Shown here one piece after another: positions 1-6,192 of a stretch of DNA of 7,465 bases. Origin of the DNA: Gammaproteobacteria bacterium. GTDB taxonomy: Bacteria > Pseudomonadota > Gammaproteobacteria > Steroidobacterales > Woeseiaceae. The notes under the pieces are model-generated. The model was not told the origin of the DNA, made no database searches, and was given only the letters and a program-made list of their open reading frames with translations. A program made the translations under genes and the position numbers. Where the stretch lies: NCBI GenBank assembly GCA_030641695.1, contig DAOWGY010000079.1, positions 1 to 7,465 on the forward strand, read 5' to 3'. Positions within the stretch are counted from its first letter, which is position 1; each line of letters begins with the position of its first letter.

Positions 1-23
1 ATGTAGCCTTCATCGATCATCAT
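1..23 (-). CDS. Partial gene start, possibly class II aldolase of the methylthioribose/DHAP shunt
   Basis: Only the first codons of a minus-strand gene are inside the window. An ATG at 23-21 overlaps the mtnA stop codon (TGA, 22-20) in an ATGA arrangement, which is typical of translational coupling. A second ATG follows at 20-18. The readable peptide is MMIDEGY, followed by an incomplete codon beginning AT. In the DHAP shunt for methylthioribose or 5-deoxyribose, mtnA is neighboured by a class II (adducin-type) aldolase gene, as in Rhodospirillum rubrum (ald2). Members of that family often have a short acidic N-terminus ending in a DEG(Y/V)-like stretch, from memory. The existence of a coupled gene is a moderate inference; its identity as an aldolase is a guess from context and seven residues. 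Confidence 0.4.
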
Positions 24-1147
24 GCGCGCCCGGCAAGTTCGGGGAACAACTGTGCGAGACCTTCTTCGCTCGCGTCGCATATTCCGCGTTCCGTAATCAA
101 TCCGCTGATCAGACGCGCGGGCGTAATGTCGAAGGCGTAGTTGATTATCGCCGACCCTTCGGCAACCGTATTTACGTCGCAAACTTCACCGCCATGCATG
201 CCGCGAACATGTGAGACTTCGCGCGCATCGCGTTCTTCAATTGAGACTTCAGTCAATCCATCCCGTATTGTCCAATCGATCGTCGTCGAGGGCAGCGCAA
301 CAAAGAAAGGGATGTCGTTGTCTTTTGCGGCAAGCGCTTTCAGGTATGTGCCGATCTTGTTCGCCACATCGCCACTACGCGTTGTTCGATCGGTACCGGT
401 AATGCAAATATCAACCTGCCCCTGCTGCATCAGATGGCCGCCCGCATTGTCGACGATGAGCGTGTGGGGTACCTCGTTTCTGGCCAGCTCCCAGCAGGTC
501 AGTTGAGAGCCCTGGTTTCTTGGGCGCGTTTCATCGACCCAAACGTGAACGTTGATGCCGCGCTGCGTGGCGGCGTAGATGGGGGCAGTTGCCGTACCCC
601 AGTTGATCGTGGCCAGCGCGCCCGCATTGCAATGCGTCAGAACATTTACCGCTTCGCCGGGTTTCCTTTTTGATATTTCTTCGATCAGCTGGCAGCCGTG
701 CACACCGATATTCCAGCAAATCTCGATATCCTCGTCGCAGATGGATTGCGCCTCGTCGCGCAGCAAGGAAACCAGATCCTGATCTTCGCCCGATAGTCGA
801 ATGACGCCCACGACTCTGTCCAGCGCCCAGCGCAAATTAACGGCGGTAGGTCGCGTCCCACCGAGTTCAATGGCCGCTTGCTCCACGAACCCGATGGGGT
901 CTGATGTATTACTACCCTCGATCATGGCGAGATAGAGGCTCCACGCTGCGGTCGCTCCGATTAATGGTGCGCCACGTACGAGCATCTCCCTGATCGCGTG
1001 TGCGCCCTCCCGGTAATCACCCAGGTCTCGTACGAGGAACTCATGGGGGAGTTTCGTCTGGTCGATGATCTGGACGATTGTCGGATCGTCAGGCTTGAGC
1101 CAGATTGTCCTGAAATTTTCGTTTTTCGGCATCATCATGCGGTCCAT
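20..1147 (-). CDS. mtnA: S-methyl-5-thioribose-1-phosphate isomerase MtnA
   Basis: This cytosolic enzyme isomerises 5-methylthioribose 1-phosphate (and probably 5-deoxyribose 1-phosphate) to the ribulose form, the step after MTA phosphorolysis or MTR phosphorylation in methionine or 5'-deoxyadenosine salvage. In the longest reading (387 residues, from ATG 1183-1181) the family motifs are clear: RGAP at 70-73, TRPTAVNLRWA at 110-120, LTHCNAGALAT at 182-192 with the expected catalytic Cys185, DETRPRNQGSQLT at 217-229, TGTDR at 262-266 with the expected catalytic Asp265, and GDVANKIGTY at 271-280. The C-terminus keeps the ITPARLISGLITERG block. I prefer a start at Met13 (1147), preceded by GGGGA four bases away. 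Met1 has no ribosome site, and the conserved fold begins only near residue 25 (RTIWL). Met16-18 are also possible. Eukaryotic eIF2B-alpha relatives share the fold, but the active-site residues favour MtnA. Confidence 0.93.
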   Translation of the reverse strand: MDRMMMPKNENFRTIWLKPDDPTIVQIIDQTKLPHEFLVRDLGDYREGAHAIREMLVRGAPLIGATAAWSLYLAMIEGSNTSDPIGFVEQAAIELGGTRPTAVNLRWALDRVVGVIRLSGEDQDLVSLLRDEAQSICDEDIEICWNIGVHGCQLIEEISKRKPGEAVNVLTHCNAGALATINWGTATAPIYAATQRGINVHVWVDETRPRNQGSQLTCWELARNEVPHTLIVDNAGGHLMQQGQVDICITGTDRTTRSGDVANKIGTYLKALAAKDNDIPFFVALPSTTIDWTIRDGLTEVSIEERDAREVSHVRGMHGGEVCDVNTVAEGSAIINYAFDITPARLISGLITERGICDASEEGLAQLFPELAGRA

Positions 1148-1183
1148 TGTATCCCCGGTAGCAGCCATATCATTGCAATTCAT

Positions 1184-1257
1184 CGTAACTGGACGTTACG
1201 CTTTAACAGATATATTGATGCCAGCAAGTCAAAAGTTTTCGACTGCAAGGAATAATA
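1184..1257. promoter_or_regulatory. Divergent promoter region with 6-bp inverted repeat
   Basis: The gap between the mtnA reading frame and the amidohydrolase gene must hold both promoters. An inverted repeat CGTAAC-TGGAC-GTTACG lies at 1184-1200, a possible operator or small hairpin. For the plus-strand gene, TATATT at 1211-1216 is a good -10 match, with only a weak -35 (TGGACG, 1190-1195) at a short 15-nt spacing. For mtnA, TTGACT (minus strand, 1232-1227) is a good -35, with a poor -10 (TGTTAA, 1208-1203) 18 nt away. The two candidate promoters overlap, so shared control is conceivable. All of this is by eye. Confidence 0.4.
1247..1252 (+). promoter_or_regulatory. Ribosome binding site AAGGAA for the amidohydrolase
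   Basis: AAGGAA lies 5 nt before the ATG at 1258 and supports that start, which also gives a complete signal peptide. Confidence 0.7.
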
Positions 1258-2532
1258 ATGAATTACCCAAAAATTCTCAGAGGCCTCATGCTGATTTGTG
1301 TTGGCGTTGCCAATCAATCGTTTGCTGAAACCACAATCATCCGTGCGGTCAGGATGATTGACGTGACAACGGGCGACCTCATCAGTCCTGCATCCATTGT
1401 TGTAGAGGGCAACAAAATTGTAGCGGTCAATCCGGAAACGCTGCCGGCAGGCGCCGAAATCATTGATCTTGCGGACCGAACACTCTTGCCTGGTCTTTTT
1501 GACATGCATACCCACCTGACGCTCGACTTCTTCACGGGCAATCACTGGACAACTGCTGCTGTCAAAGAATCGCCCGCAGATTGGGCTCTATATGGTGTCA
1601 AGTTTGGGCGGCAGACGCTCAACGCGGGATTTACAACGGTGAGAGACGCGGGCGCCTGGCCTGGTTTTCCCGACGTCGCCCTGATGCGCGCGGTCAATGC
1701 CGGGCGCGTCATTGGTCCACGGATTTACCCTGCGGGTCATTACCTTTCCATCACCGGTGGTCATTGTGATGTAACCGGGTTTGCACCAGGCGTCATGGAG
1801 TTGGGACCGAATCAGGGAATCGCGAACGGCGTCGATGAAATTCTGCGAGCAGTTCGCTATCAGGCAAAGCACGGCGTCAAAGTCATAAAGGTCTGCGCAA
1901 CGAGCGGCGTCTTTTCAGCAGGCCAGCAGCCCGGTGCTCAGCAATATTCTGATTTGGAATTACGAACAATCGTGGAGGAAGCATCGAGGCACAGCCTGAA
2001 GGTGATGGCGCACGCTCATGGTAGCGAAGGAATAATGGCCGCGGTCAAAGCTGGCGTTGCATCGATTGATCATGGCTCCATGCTGACGCCGGAGATCATT
2101 AAGGAGATGAAAAAGCGCGGCACGTATTATGTTCCCACTCTCTATCTGGCGGACATCCCCTTACCGGAAAATACGCCCCAAGACACGGTCAACAAAAGCA
2201 ATTTTCTCGCGCCGTTTATAGAAAAGAGTTTCCGAATGGCGGTTGATTCCGGCGTAAAGATCGCCCTTGGAACTGATTCCGGTGTATTGCGCCACAATGA
2301 GGTCGGAAAAGAATTTTATGCGATGGTTAGCCGCGGTATGACACCGCTTCATGCGCTACAGACCGCGACGATTAACGCCGCCGAATTGCTCGGCGTTACC
2401 GATCGAGCGGAACTCAAGGCGGGCAAGCTGGCCGATATTATCGCGGTAGAGGGAAATCCCCTCGACGATATCAGAGTCATGGAGCGGGTTACGTTTGTGA
2501 TGAAGGATGGCGAAGTAGTCAAGACTGAATAG
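1258..2532 (+). CDS. Exported metal-dependent amidohydrolase (Xaa-Pro dipeptidase/imidazolonepropionase-like)
   Basis: A 424-residue amidohydrolase-superfamily enzyme with a signal peptide: Lys5 and Arg8, a hydrophobic stretch at about 9-18, and a likely cleavage after SFA (residue 23), so it should act in the periplasm. The TIM-barrel metal-site pattern is complete: DMHTH at 82-86 (His84, His86), Lys211 in the VIKVCATSG strand as the likely carboxylated lysine, HAH at 252-254, DHG at 271-273 with His272, and LGTDSG at 337-342 with Asp340. An N-terminal beta-sandwich part (about 28-75) and the C-terminal LKAGKLADIIAVEGNPL block complete the fold. Characterised relatives of this COG1228-type group hydrolyse Xaa-Pro or Xaa-Arg/Lys dipeptides, but the exact substrate cannot be read here. 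It stands alone, divergent from mtnA and convergent with moeB. Its G+C is visibly below that of moeB. Confidence 0.88.
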   Translation: MNYPKILRGLMLICVGVANQSFAETTIIRAVRMIDVTTGDLISPASIVVEGNKIVAVNPETLPAGAEIIDLADRTLLPGLFDMHTHLTLDFFTGNHWTTAAVKESPADWALYGVKFGRQTLNAGFTTVRDAGAWPGFPDVALMRAVNAGRVIGPRIYPAGHYLSITGGHCDVTGFAPGVMELGPNQGIANGVDEILRAVRYQAKHGVKVIKVCATSGVFSAGQQPGAQQYSDLELRTIVEEASRHSLKVMAHAHGSEGIMAAVKAGVASIDHGSMLTPEIIKEMKKRGTYYVPTLYLADIPLPENTPQDTVNKSNFLAPFIEKSFRMAVDSGVKIALGTDSGVLRHNEVGKEFYAMVSRGMTPLHALQTATINAAELLGVTDRAELKAGKLADIIAVEGNPLDDIRVMERVTFVMKDGEVVKTE

Positions 2533-2555
2533 CGTATTAGACTCGGATTAGAACC

Positions 2556-2579
2556 CAGGCCGCAGCCGTTAGCTGCCTG
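2556..2579. terminator. Weak hairpin between convergent genes
   Basis: GCAGC (2562-2566) can pair with GCTGC (2572-2576) around a 5-nt loop. Three further outer pairs (CAG 2556-2558 with CTG 2577-2579) are separated by a 3-nt bulge. It sits in the 61-nt gap between the convergent amidohydrolase and moeB genes, where a two-way terminator would be useful. No T-tract follows on either strand, so it is not a standard intrinsic terminator. Confidence 0.3.
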
Positions 2580-2593
2580 TCATTTCCTCACCA

Positions 2594-3337
2594 TCAGGCC
2601 TGTCTGCACGCGGCGCAATCGGCACGCTTGGGAATCGTGACGGCTCGAAACTCACCACTGCCACCTTCATAAAGACGCAGCACGCCGCGCGGCGAGTCGA
2701 TCCCCGCCAGGAACTTGAGCGCCTCCACGGCCATCATCGTGCCGATGAGGCCCGGCACCGGGGCCAGCACGCCGTTGCCGGCGCAGTTGCTTAGCGACTC
2801 GTCGGCTTCCGTGTACAAACAGCGATAGCAGGGTGAGTTCGTGTAGTCGGGGCCGAACACGGCGAGTTGCCCTTCGAGCCGAATCGCCGATCCGGACACG
2901 AGGCAGCGGCCCGCCGTCACGCAGGCATCACTCACCTGGAAGCGGGTCGCGAAGTTGTCCGTGCCATCGAGCACGACGTCGGTCTGATCGACCGCTTTCG
3001 CGAGCGCCTTATCATCGAGCCGTTCCGCAATAGCCGTGATGCTGATCTCCGGGTTTTGCTTCAGGAGCCTTGCTGCTGCCAGCGTTGCCTTGGGCTTGCC
3101 GATGTCCCCGGGACCAAAAAGCACCTGGCGACCGAGATTCGTGGCATCGACCGTGTCGAAGTCGCAAAGCAGGAGGTGGCCCACGCCACTCGAGGCGAGG
3201 TAGGCCGCTGACGCGCAGCCGATGCCGCCGACGCCGACCACCAGGGCCGTCGCTGCGGCAATGCGCGACTGGCCCTGTTCACCCACCTGCGCCAGCGCCA
3301 GGTGGCGTGCGTCGCGGTGCAGGGGAGCGGAGGTCAC
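2594..3337 (-). CDS. moeB: Molybdopterin-synthase sulfurylase (adenylyltransferase) MoeB
   Basis: An E1-like enzyme of the MoeB/ThiF/HesA family that adenylates the C-terminal glycine of the sulfur carrier MoaD with ATP, allowing thiocarboxylate formation for molybdopterin synthesis in the cytosol. Its 247 residues match the usual length of E. coli MoeB (249). Visible features: Rossmann loop GVGGIG at 35-40, CDFDTVDATNLGRQ at 58-71, IGKPK at 79-83, LDGTDN at 123-128 with the expected catalytic Asp127, SGSAIRLEGQLAVF at 148-161 (closer to MoeB than ThiF), and zinc ligands CYRC (170, 173) and CAAC (241, 244). There is no C-terminal rhodanese domain. The start is GTG, 4 nt after the cyclophilin stop, and no ATG or GTG lies upstream before the next in-frame stop. 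GAGG is only 2 nt away, so translation probably depends on coupling. A ThiF or general sulfur-carrier role cannot be excluded. Confidence 0.88.
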   Translation of the reverse strand: MTSAPLHRDARHLALAQVGEQGQSRIAAATALVVGVGGIGCASAAYLASSGVGHLLLCDFDTVDATNLGRQVLFGPGDIGKPKATLAAARLLKQNPEISITAIAERLDDKALAKAVDQTDVVLDGTDNFATRFQVSDACVTAGRCLVSGSAIRLEGQLAVFGPDYTNSPCYRCLYTEADESLSNCAGNGVLAPVPGLIGTMMAVEALKFLAGIDSPRGVLRLYEGGSGEFRAVTIPKRADCAACRQA

Positions 3338-3341
3338 GGCC

Positions 3342-3827
3342 TCAGTCGTCGGCGGTCACTTCGATGATCGTGACGGTTTCGAGAGGCACGTCCTGGTGGC
3401 CGCCAAAATCGCCCGTCCGCATAGCGGCGATCGCATCGACAATATCCATGCTGTCCACGACTTCGCCGAAAACGGCATAGCCAAAATCGCGGCCGCCATG
3501 ATCGAGGAAGGTGTTGTCGTTCAAGTTGACGAAGAACTGCGCCGTCGCGCTGTTGACGTCCGCCGTGCGGGCCATCGCCAACGTGCCGCGGCGGTTGCGC
3601 TCGCCGTTATCGGCTTCGTTCTTGATCGGCTCGCGCGTTTGCTTCTGTGTCATGTCCGACAGCATGCCGCCGGCCTGGATCATGAAGTTGGGAATGACGC
3701 GATGAAAGATCGTGTCTGCGAAGAATCCGTCCTCAATGTATGTGCGGAAGTTCTCGCAGGTAATCGGCGCTTTTTCATCGAAAAGTTCGGCTTTGATTTC
3801 GCCGTGGCTGGTTTTGATCGTGATCAT
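3342..3827 (-). CDS. ppiB: Peptidyl-prolyl cis-trans isomerase, cyclophilin type (PpiB-like)
   Basis: A 161-residue single-domain cyclophilin that catalyses cis-trans isomerisation of Xaa-Pro bonds. It has no signal peptide, so it is cytosolic like E. coli PpiB (164 residues), which it resembles along its whole length. Key residues relative to Met1 (codon at 3827-3825): FHRVIPNFMIQAGG at 41-54 with catalytic Arg43, Phe48, Met49 and Gln51; EPIKNEADNG at 66-75; RGTLAMART at 80-88; SATAQFFVNL at 93-102 with Gln97; FGYAVFGEVV at 115-124; HQDVP at 144-148. The reading frame is open 25 codons further, to a GTG at 3902, but that stretch has no cyclophilin similarity and overlaps the prmC stop, so I start at the internal ATG, which has a weak GAGA upstream. 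It sits between prmC and moeB, probably cotranscribed. Confidence 0.92.
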   Translation of the reverse strand: MITIKTSHGEIKAELFDEKAPITCENFRTYIEDGFFADTIFHRVIPNFMIQAGGMLSDMTQKQTREPIKNEADNGERNRRGTLAMARTADVNSATAQFFVNLNDNTFLDHGGRDFGYAVFGEVVDSMDIVDAIAAMRTGDFGGHQDVPLETVTIIEVTADD

Positions 3828-3901
3828 GATGTCTCGCAAGTCAAAATGTGCGGCGCTTTGTAACACAGACGCCGGGTCGTTGCATGGGTCTTGTTGGACC
3901 A

Positions 3902-4744
3902 CTAGTCGCGACGCGCCACGGTAACACGCGGTAGGCCGCCATAGTCCTTGTGGCAGGTGATGCCGGACCAGTCGTGCTCATGCAGCAGGGACCCGACCAC
4001 ATCCTGTTGCTCTGCGCCGTGCTCGATGAGCAAGACACCCTTGCGGGCAAGCAGCGAGCCGCAGTCGCGTGCGAGAATGCGTATCGCGTCGAGGCCGTCG
4101 TCGCCCGCGACCAATGCCGCCTGCGGCTCTCGACGCAACGCATCCAATGCCGTATCGCCAGCGCGGACATAAGGCGGGTTCGAAACGATGACATTGAAGG
4201 TTCTGCCGGCAACGGGCTCCGTCCAGTCACCGGTGAGGAACTCGACGTCCGGAATCTCCAGCTGTCTCGCGTTTTGCTCCGCGACGGCCAGCGCGTCGGC
4301 GCTGATATCGGTCACCGTGAGCCGGCAAAGTGAGCGCTCTCTCGCGATGGCGAGTGCAATCGCGCCGCTGCCCGTACCGAGATCGAGCACCTGCCAGTCC
4401 GCGCCGCGTGGAATTTCGCGCAGCGCGAGGTCCACGAGCAGTTCGGTTTCCGGGCGTGGCACGAGCGTCGCCGGTGTGACCATGAGATCGAGCGACCAGA
4501 ATTCCCTGGACCCCGTTATATAGGCCATCGGCTCGCCGTCGAGGCGTCGACCGAGCGCCTGTTCGAATCGCCCTGCGGCGAGTTCATCGAGCACGTCCTC
4601 CGGATGCGCAAACAGGTAGCTGCGCGGCATGTCGATGGCGCGTGCCAGCAGCAGCTCGGCATCGAGGCGCGCCGAGTCGCTGACAGACTCCAGTCGGCGC
4701 GCGGCGTCGTCGAGAACGGCGTCAATTCGCAGGGGATCCGTCAT
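3902..4744 (-). CDS. prmC: Peptide chain release factor N5-glutamine methyltransferase PrmC (HemK)
   Basis: This enzyme uses S-adenosylmethionine to methylate the glutamine of the GGQ motif in release factors RF1 and RF2, improving peptide release at the ribosome. The 280 residues match the family length. An N-terminal helical domain that holds the release factor spans about 1-85, ending in the conserved AYITGSREFW stretch (74-83), followed by VPRPETELLV (95-104). The Rossmann methyltransferase domain has the SAM loop LDLGTGSG at 120-127, acidic Asp146 in TVTDIS, and the hallmark NPPY at 189-192 that binds the target glutamine amide. A late EHGAEQ block is at 241-246. The ATG start is preceded by GGAA about 8 nt away. 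In many Gammaproteobacteria prmC follows prfA; here its upstream neighbour is the divergent cbs gene, so it must have its own promoter. Confidence 0.95.
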   Translation of the reverse strand: MTDPLRIDAVLDDAARRLESVSDSARLDAELLLARAIDMPRSYLFAHPEDVLDELAAGRFEQALGRRLDGEPMAYITGSREFWSLDLMVTPATLVPRPETELLVDLALREIPRGADWQVLDLGTGSGAIALAIARERSLCRLTVTDISADALAVAEQNARQLEIPDVEFLTGDWTEPVAGRTFNVIVSNPPYVRAGDTALDALRREPQAALVAGDDGLDAIRILARDCGSLLARKGVLLIEHGAEQQDVVGSLLHEHDWSGITCHKDYGGLPRVTVARRD

Positions 4745-4823
4745 GGTCGTATTTTCCGAGGCTGGTTACCGGCCCTCGGCTTCGCGTACACTCGCTGCCA
4801 GTTTCCCTCGCAACTATACGTGC
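4745..4823. promoter_or_regulatory. Divergent prmC/cbs promoter region
   Basis: This 79-bp gap separates the divergent prmC and cbs starts. For prmC, TATAGT (minus strand, 4818-4813) is a good -10 with TTGGAA (4840-4835) 16 nt upstream as a fair -35. For cbs, TACACT (4787-4792) could be a -10, giving a leader of about 25 nt, but no convincing -35 is seen. No riboswitch-like or S-box structure is recognisable, and there is little room for one. Confidence 0.35.
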
Positions 4824-6185
4824 ATGACCGTCTATTCCAACATTCTCGACATGGTCGGCGACACGCCGATACTCGAACTCACGCATTTCGACACCGGACC
4901 CTGCCGGCTGTTTCTGAAACTCGAACTCATGAACCCGGGCGGTTCCATCAAGGACCGCATCGGTATCTCGATGATCGAGGAGGCCGAGAAACGCGGCGAC
5001 ATCAAGCCTGGCGATACGCTCGTCGAAGCGACTGCGGGCAACACCGGAATCGGACTCGCCCTGGTGGCCGCGCAAAAAGGTTACAAGATGATCCTGGTGC
5101 TGCCGGACAAGATGAGCCAGGAGAAGATCTTCAACCTGCGTGCGATGGGCGCCGACGTGGTGCTAACGCGCTCCGATGTCGGCAAGGGGCATCCCGAGTA
5201 TTACCAGGACGTCGGCAAGCGGATTGCCGAAGAGCAGGGCGCCTACTTCATCAATCAGTTCGGCAATCCCGATAATCCGCTCGCGCATGAGTTGACGACG
5301 GCCCCCGAGATCTTCGAACAGATGGACGGCAAGCTCGACGCGATCGTACTGGGCGTTGGTTCCAGCGGCACGGTGGCGGGTATTGGCAAGTACGTTGCGG
5401 AACATGCGCCCGATGTCGAGCTGATCCTGGCCGACCCCGTCGGTTCGGTACTCGCGGACTACATTAATAAGGGTGAGCTCGGCGAAGTCGGCAGCTGGCT
5501 GGTGGAGGGCATCGGCGAGGACTTCATCCCGTCGATTGCCGATTTCGGACAGGTCACGAAGGCCTATGCTATCAGCGATACAGAGTCGTTCCGGGCGGCA
5601 CGCGCGCTTCTGAAGAAAGAAGGAGTGCTCGCGGGCTCGTCGAGCGGTACGTTGCTGGCTGCGGCGCTGAAATTTTGCAGCGAACAGACCGACGCGAAGA
5701 ACGTCGTGACGTTCGCCTGTGACACGGGCAACAAGTACCTCTCGAAACTCTTCAACGATTTCTGGCTGGAGGACCAGGGATTCATTGAGCGTGAACAGCA
5801 GGGCGACCTGCGTGATCTCATCGGCCGGCCGCATGGCGAACGTGCGACGATCACCGTGGGGACGACGGATGTCTTGACGACGGCACACAACCGCTTGCGC
5901 AACGCCGGCTTCTCGCAGTTGCCGGTGATGGAGGAAGGCAAGCTGGTCGGAATCGTCACCGAGGACGCGATCATCCAGCACGTTTTCGGTAAGCCCGAAC
6001 TGATGAACGCGCCAGTCGCTGACGCGATGGAGTCGGCGTTTATCAAGCTCGATCACACGACGAGCGTCAACAACCTTGTCGCGATGCTGCACGTGCAGCC
6101 GTACGCGGCGATCATGGACGGCGATGAGTTTCTTGGCCTGATCACTCGCTCTGACGTGCTCAACTTCCTGCGGCGGCAGATGTGA
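4824..6185 (+). CDS. cbs: Cystathionine beta-synthase with C-terminal CBS-domain pair
   Basis: This cytosolic PLP enzyme condenses serine (or a related donor) with homocysteine to cystathionine, the first step of reverse transsulfuration. The 453 residues fall into a fold-type II PLP domain (about 1-320) and a Bateman module of two CBS motifs (about 333-388 and 398-453) that usually senses adenosyl ligands. Visible landmarks: NPGGSIKDR at 37-45 with Schiff-base Lys43, substrate loop EATAGNTG at 68-75, NPLAHELTTAPEI at 151-163 (the CBS type rather than the NPEIH of cysteine synthases), phosphate loop GVGSSGT at 177-183, VEGIGEDFIP at 227-236, and SSSGT at 272-276. The N-terminal heme region of animal enzymes is absent. 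I start at ATG 4824 because the family begins there, although no ribosome site is visible. An in-frame ATG at 4743 has a better AGGGGA but would add 27 unconserved residues and begin at the prmC start codon. Confidence 0.93.
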   Translation: MTVYSNILDMVGDTPILELTHFDTGPCRLFLKLELMNPGGSIKDRIGISMIEEAEKRGDIKPGDTLVEATAGNTGIGLALVAAQKGYKMILVLPDKMSQEKIFNLRAMGADVVLTRSDVGKGHPEYYQDVGKRIAEEQGAYFINQFGNPDNPLAHELTTAPEIFEQMDGKLDAIVLGVGSSGTVAGIGKYVAEHAPDVELILADPVGSVLADYINKGELGEVGSWLVEGIGEDFIPSIADFGQVTKAYAISDTESFRAARALLKKEGVLAGSSSGTLLAAALKFCSEQTDAKNVVTFACDTGNKYLSKLFNDFWLEDQGFIEREQQGDLRDLIGRPHGERATITVGTTDVLTTAHNRLRNAGFSQLPVMEEGKLVGIVTEDAIIQHVFGKPELMNAPVADAMESAFIKLDHTTSVNNLVAMLHVQPYAAIMDGDEFLGLITRSDVLNFLRRQM

Positions 6186-6190
6186 GGAGG
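6185..6190 (+). promoter_or_regulatory. AGGAGG ribosome site overlapping the cbs stop codon
   Basis: AGGAGG begins on the last base of the cbs stop codon and lies only 2 nt before the ATG at 6193. Spacing is shorter than ideal, but no other start fits the family N-terminus. This points to translational coupling with cbs. Confidence 0.65.
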
Positions 6191-6192
6191 CA

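Noticed and set aside
1180..1545. 121-codon minus-strand frame running from inside the amidohydrolase gene to the mtnA start
   Set aside because: It overlaps the signal-peptide region of the amidohydrolase gene and its divergent promoter, with no motif or ribosome site.
3222..3863. 213-codon plus-strand frame opposite the cyclophilin and moeB start
   Set aside because: It spans two real genes on the other strand, has no ribosome site or family motif, and is explained by codon bias.
3886..3900. Small GGTC/GACC hairpin in the prmC-cyclophilin gap
   Set aside because: The stem is only 4 bp with no T-tract, too weak to call a terminator inside a likely operon.
3828..3902. 25-residue N-terminal extension of the cyclophilin from a GTG
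   Set aside because: The stretch has no similarity to cyclophilins, no signal-peptide character, and overlaps the prmC stop; the internal ATG matches the E. coli PpiB start.
4604..5275. 223-codon plus-strand frame across the prmC start and cbs start
   Set aside because: It overlaps prmC in antisense and then reads cbs out of frame, with an Arg/His-rich product typical of a shadow frame.
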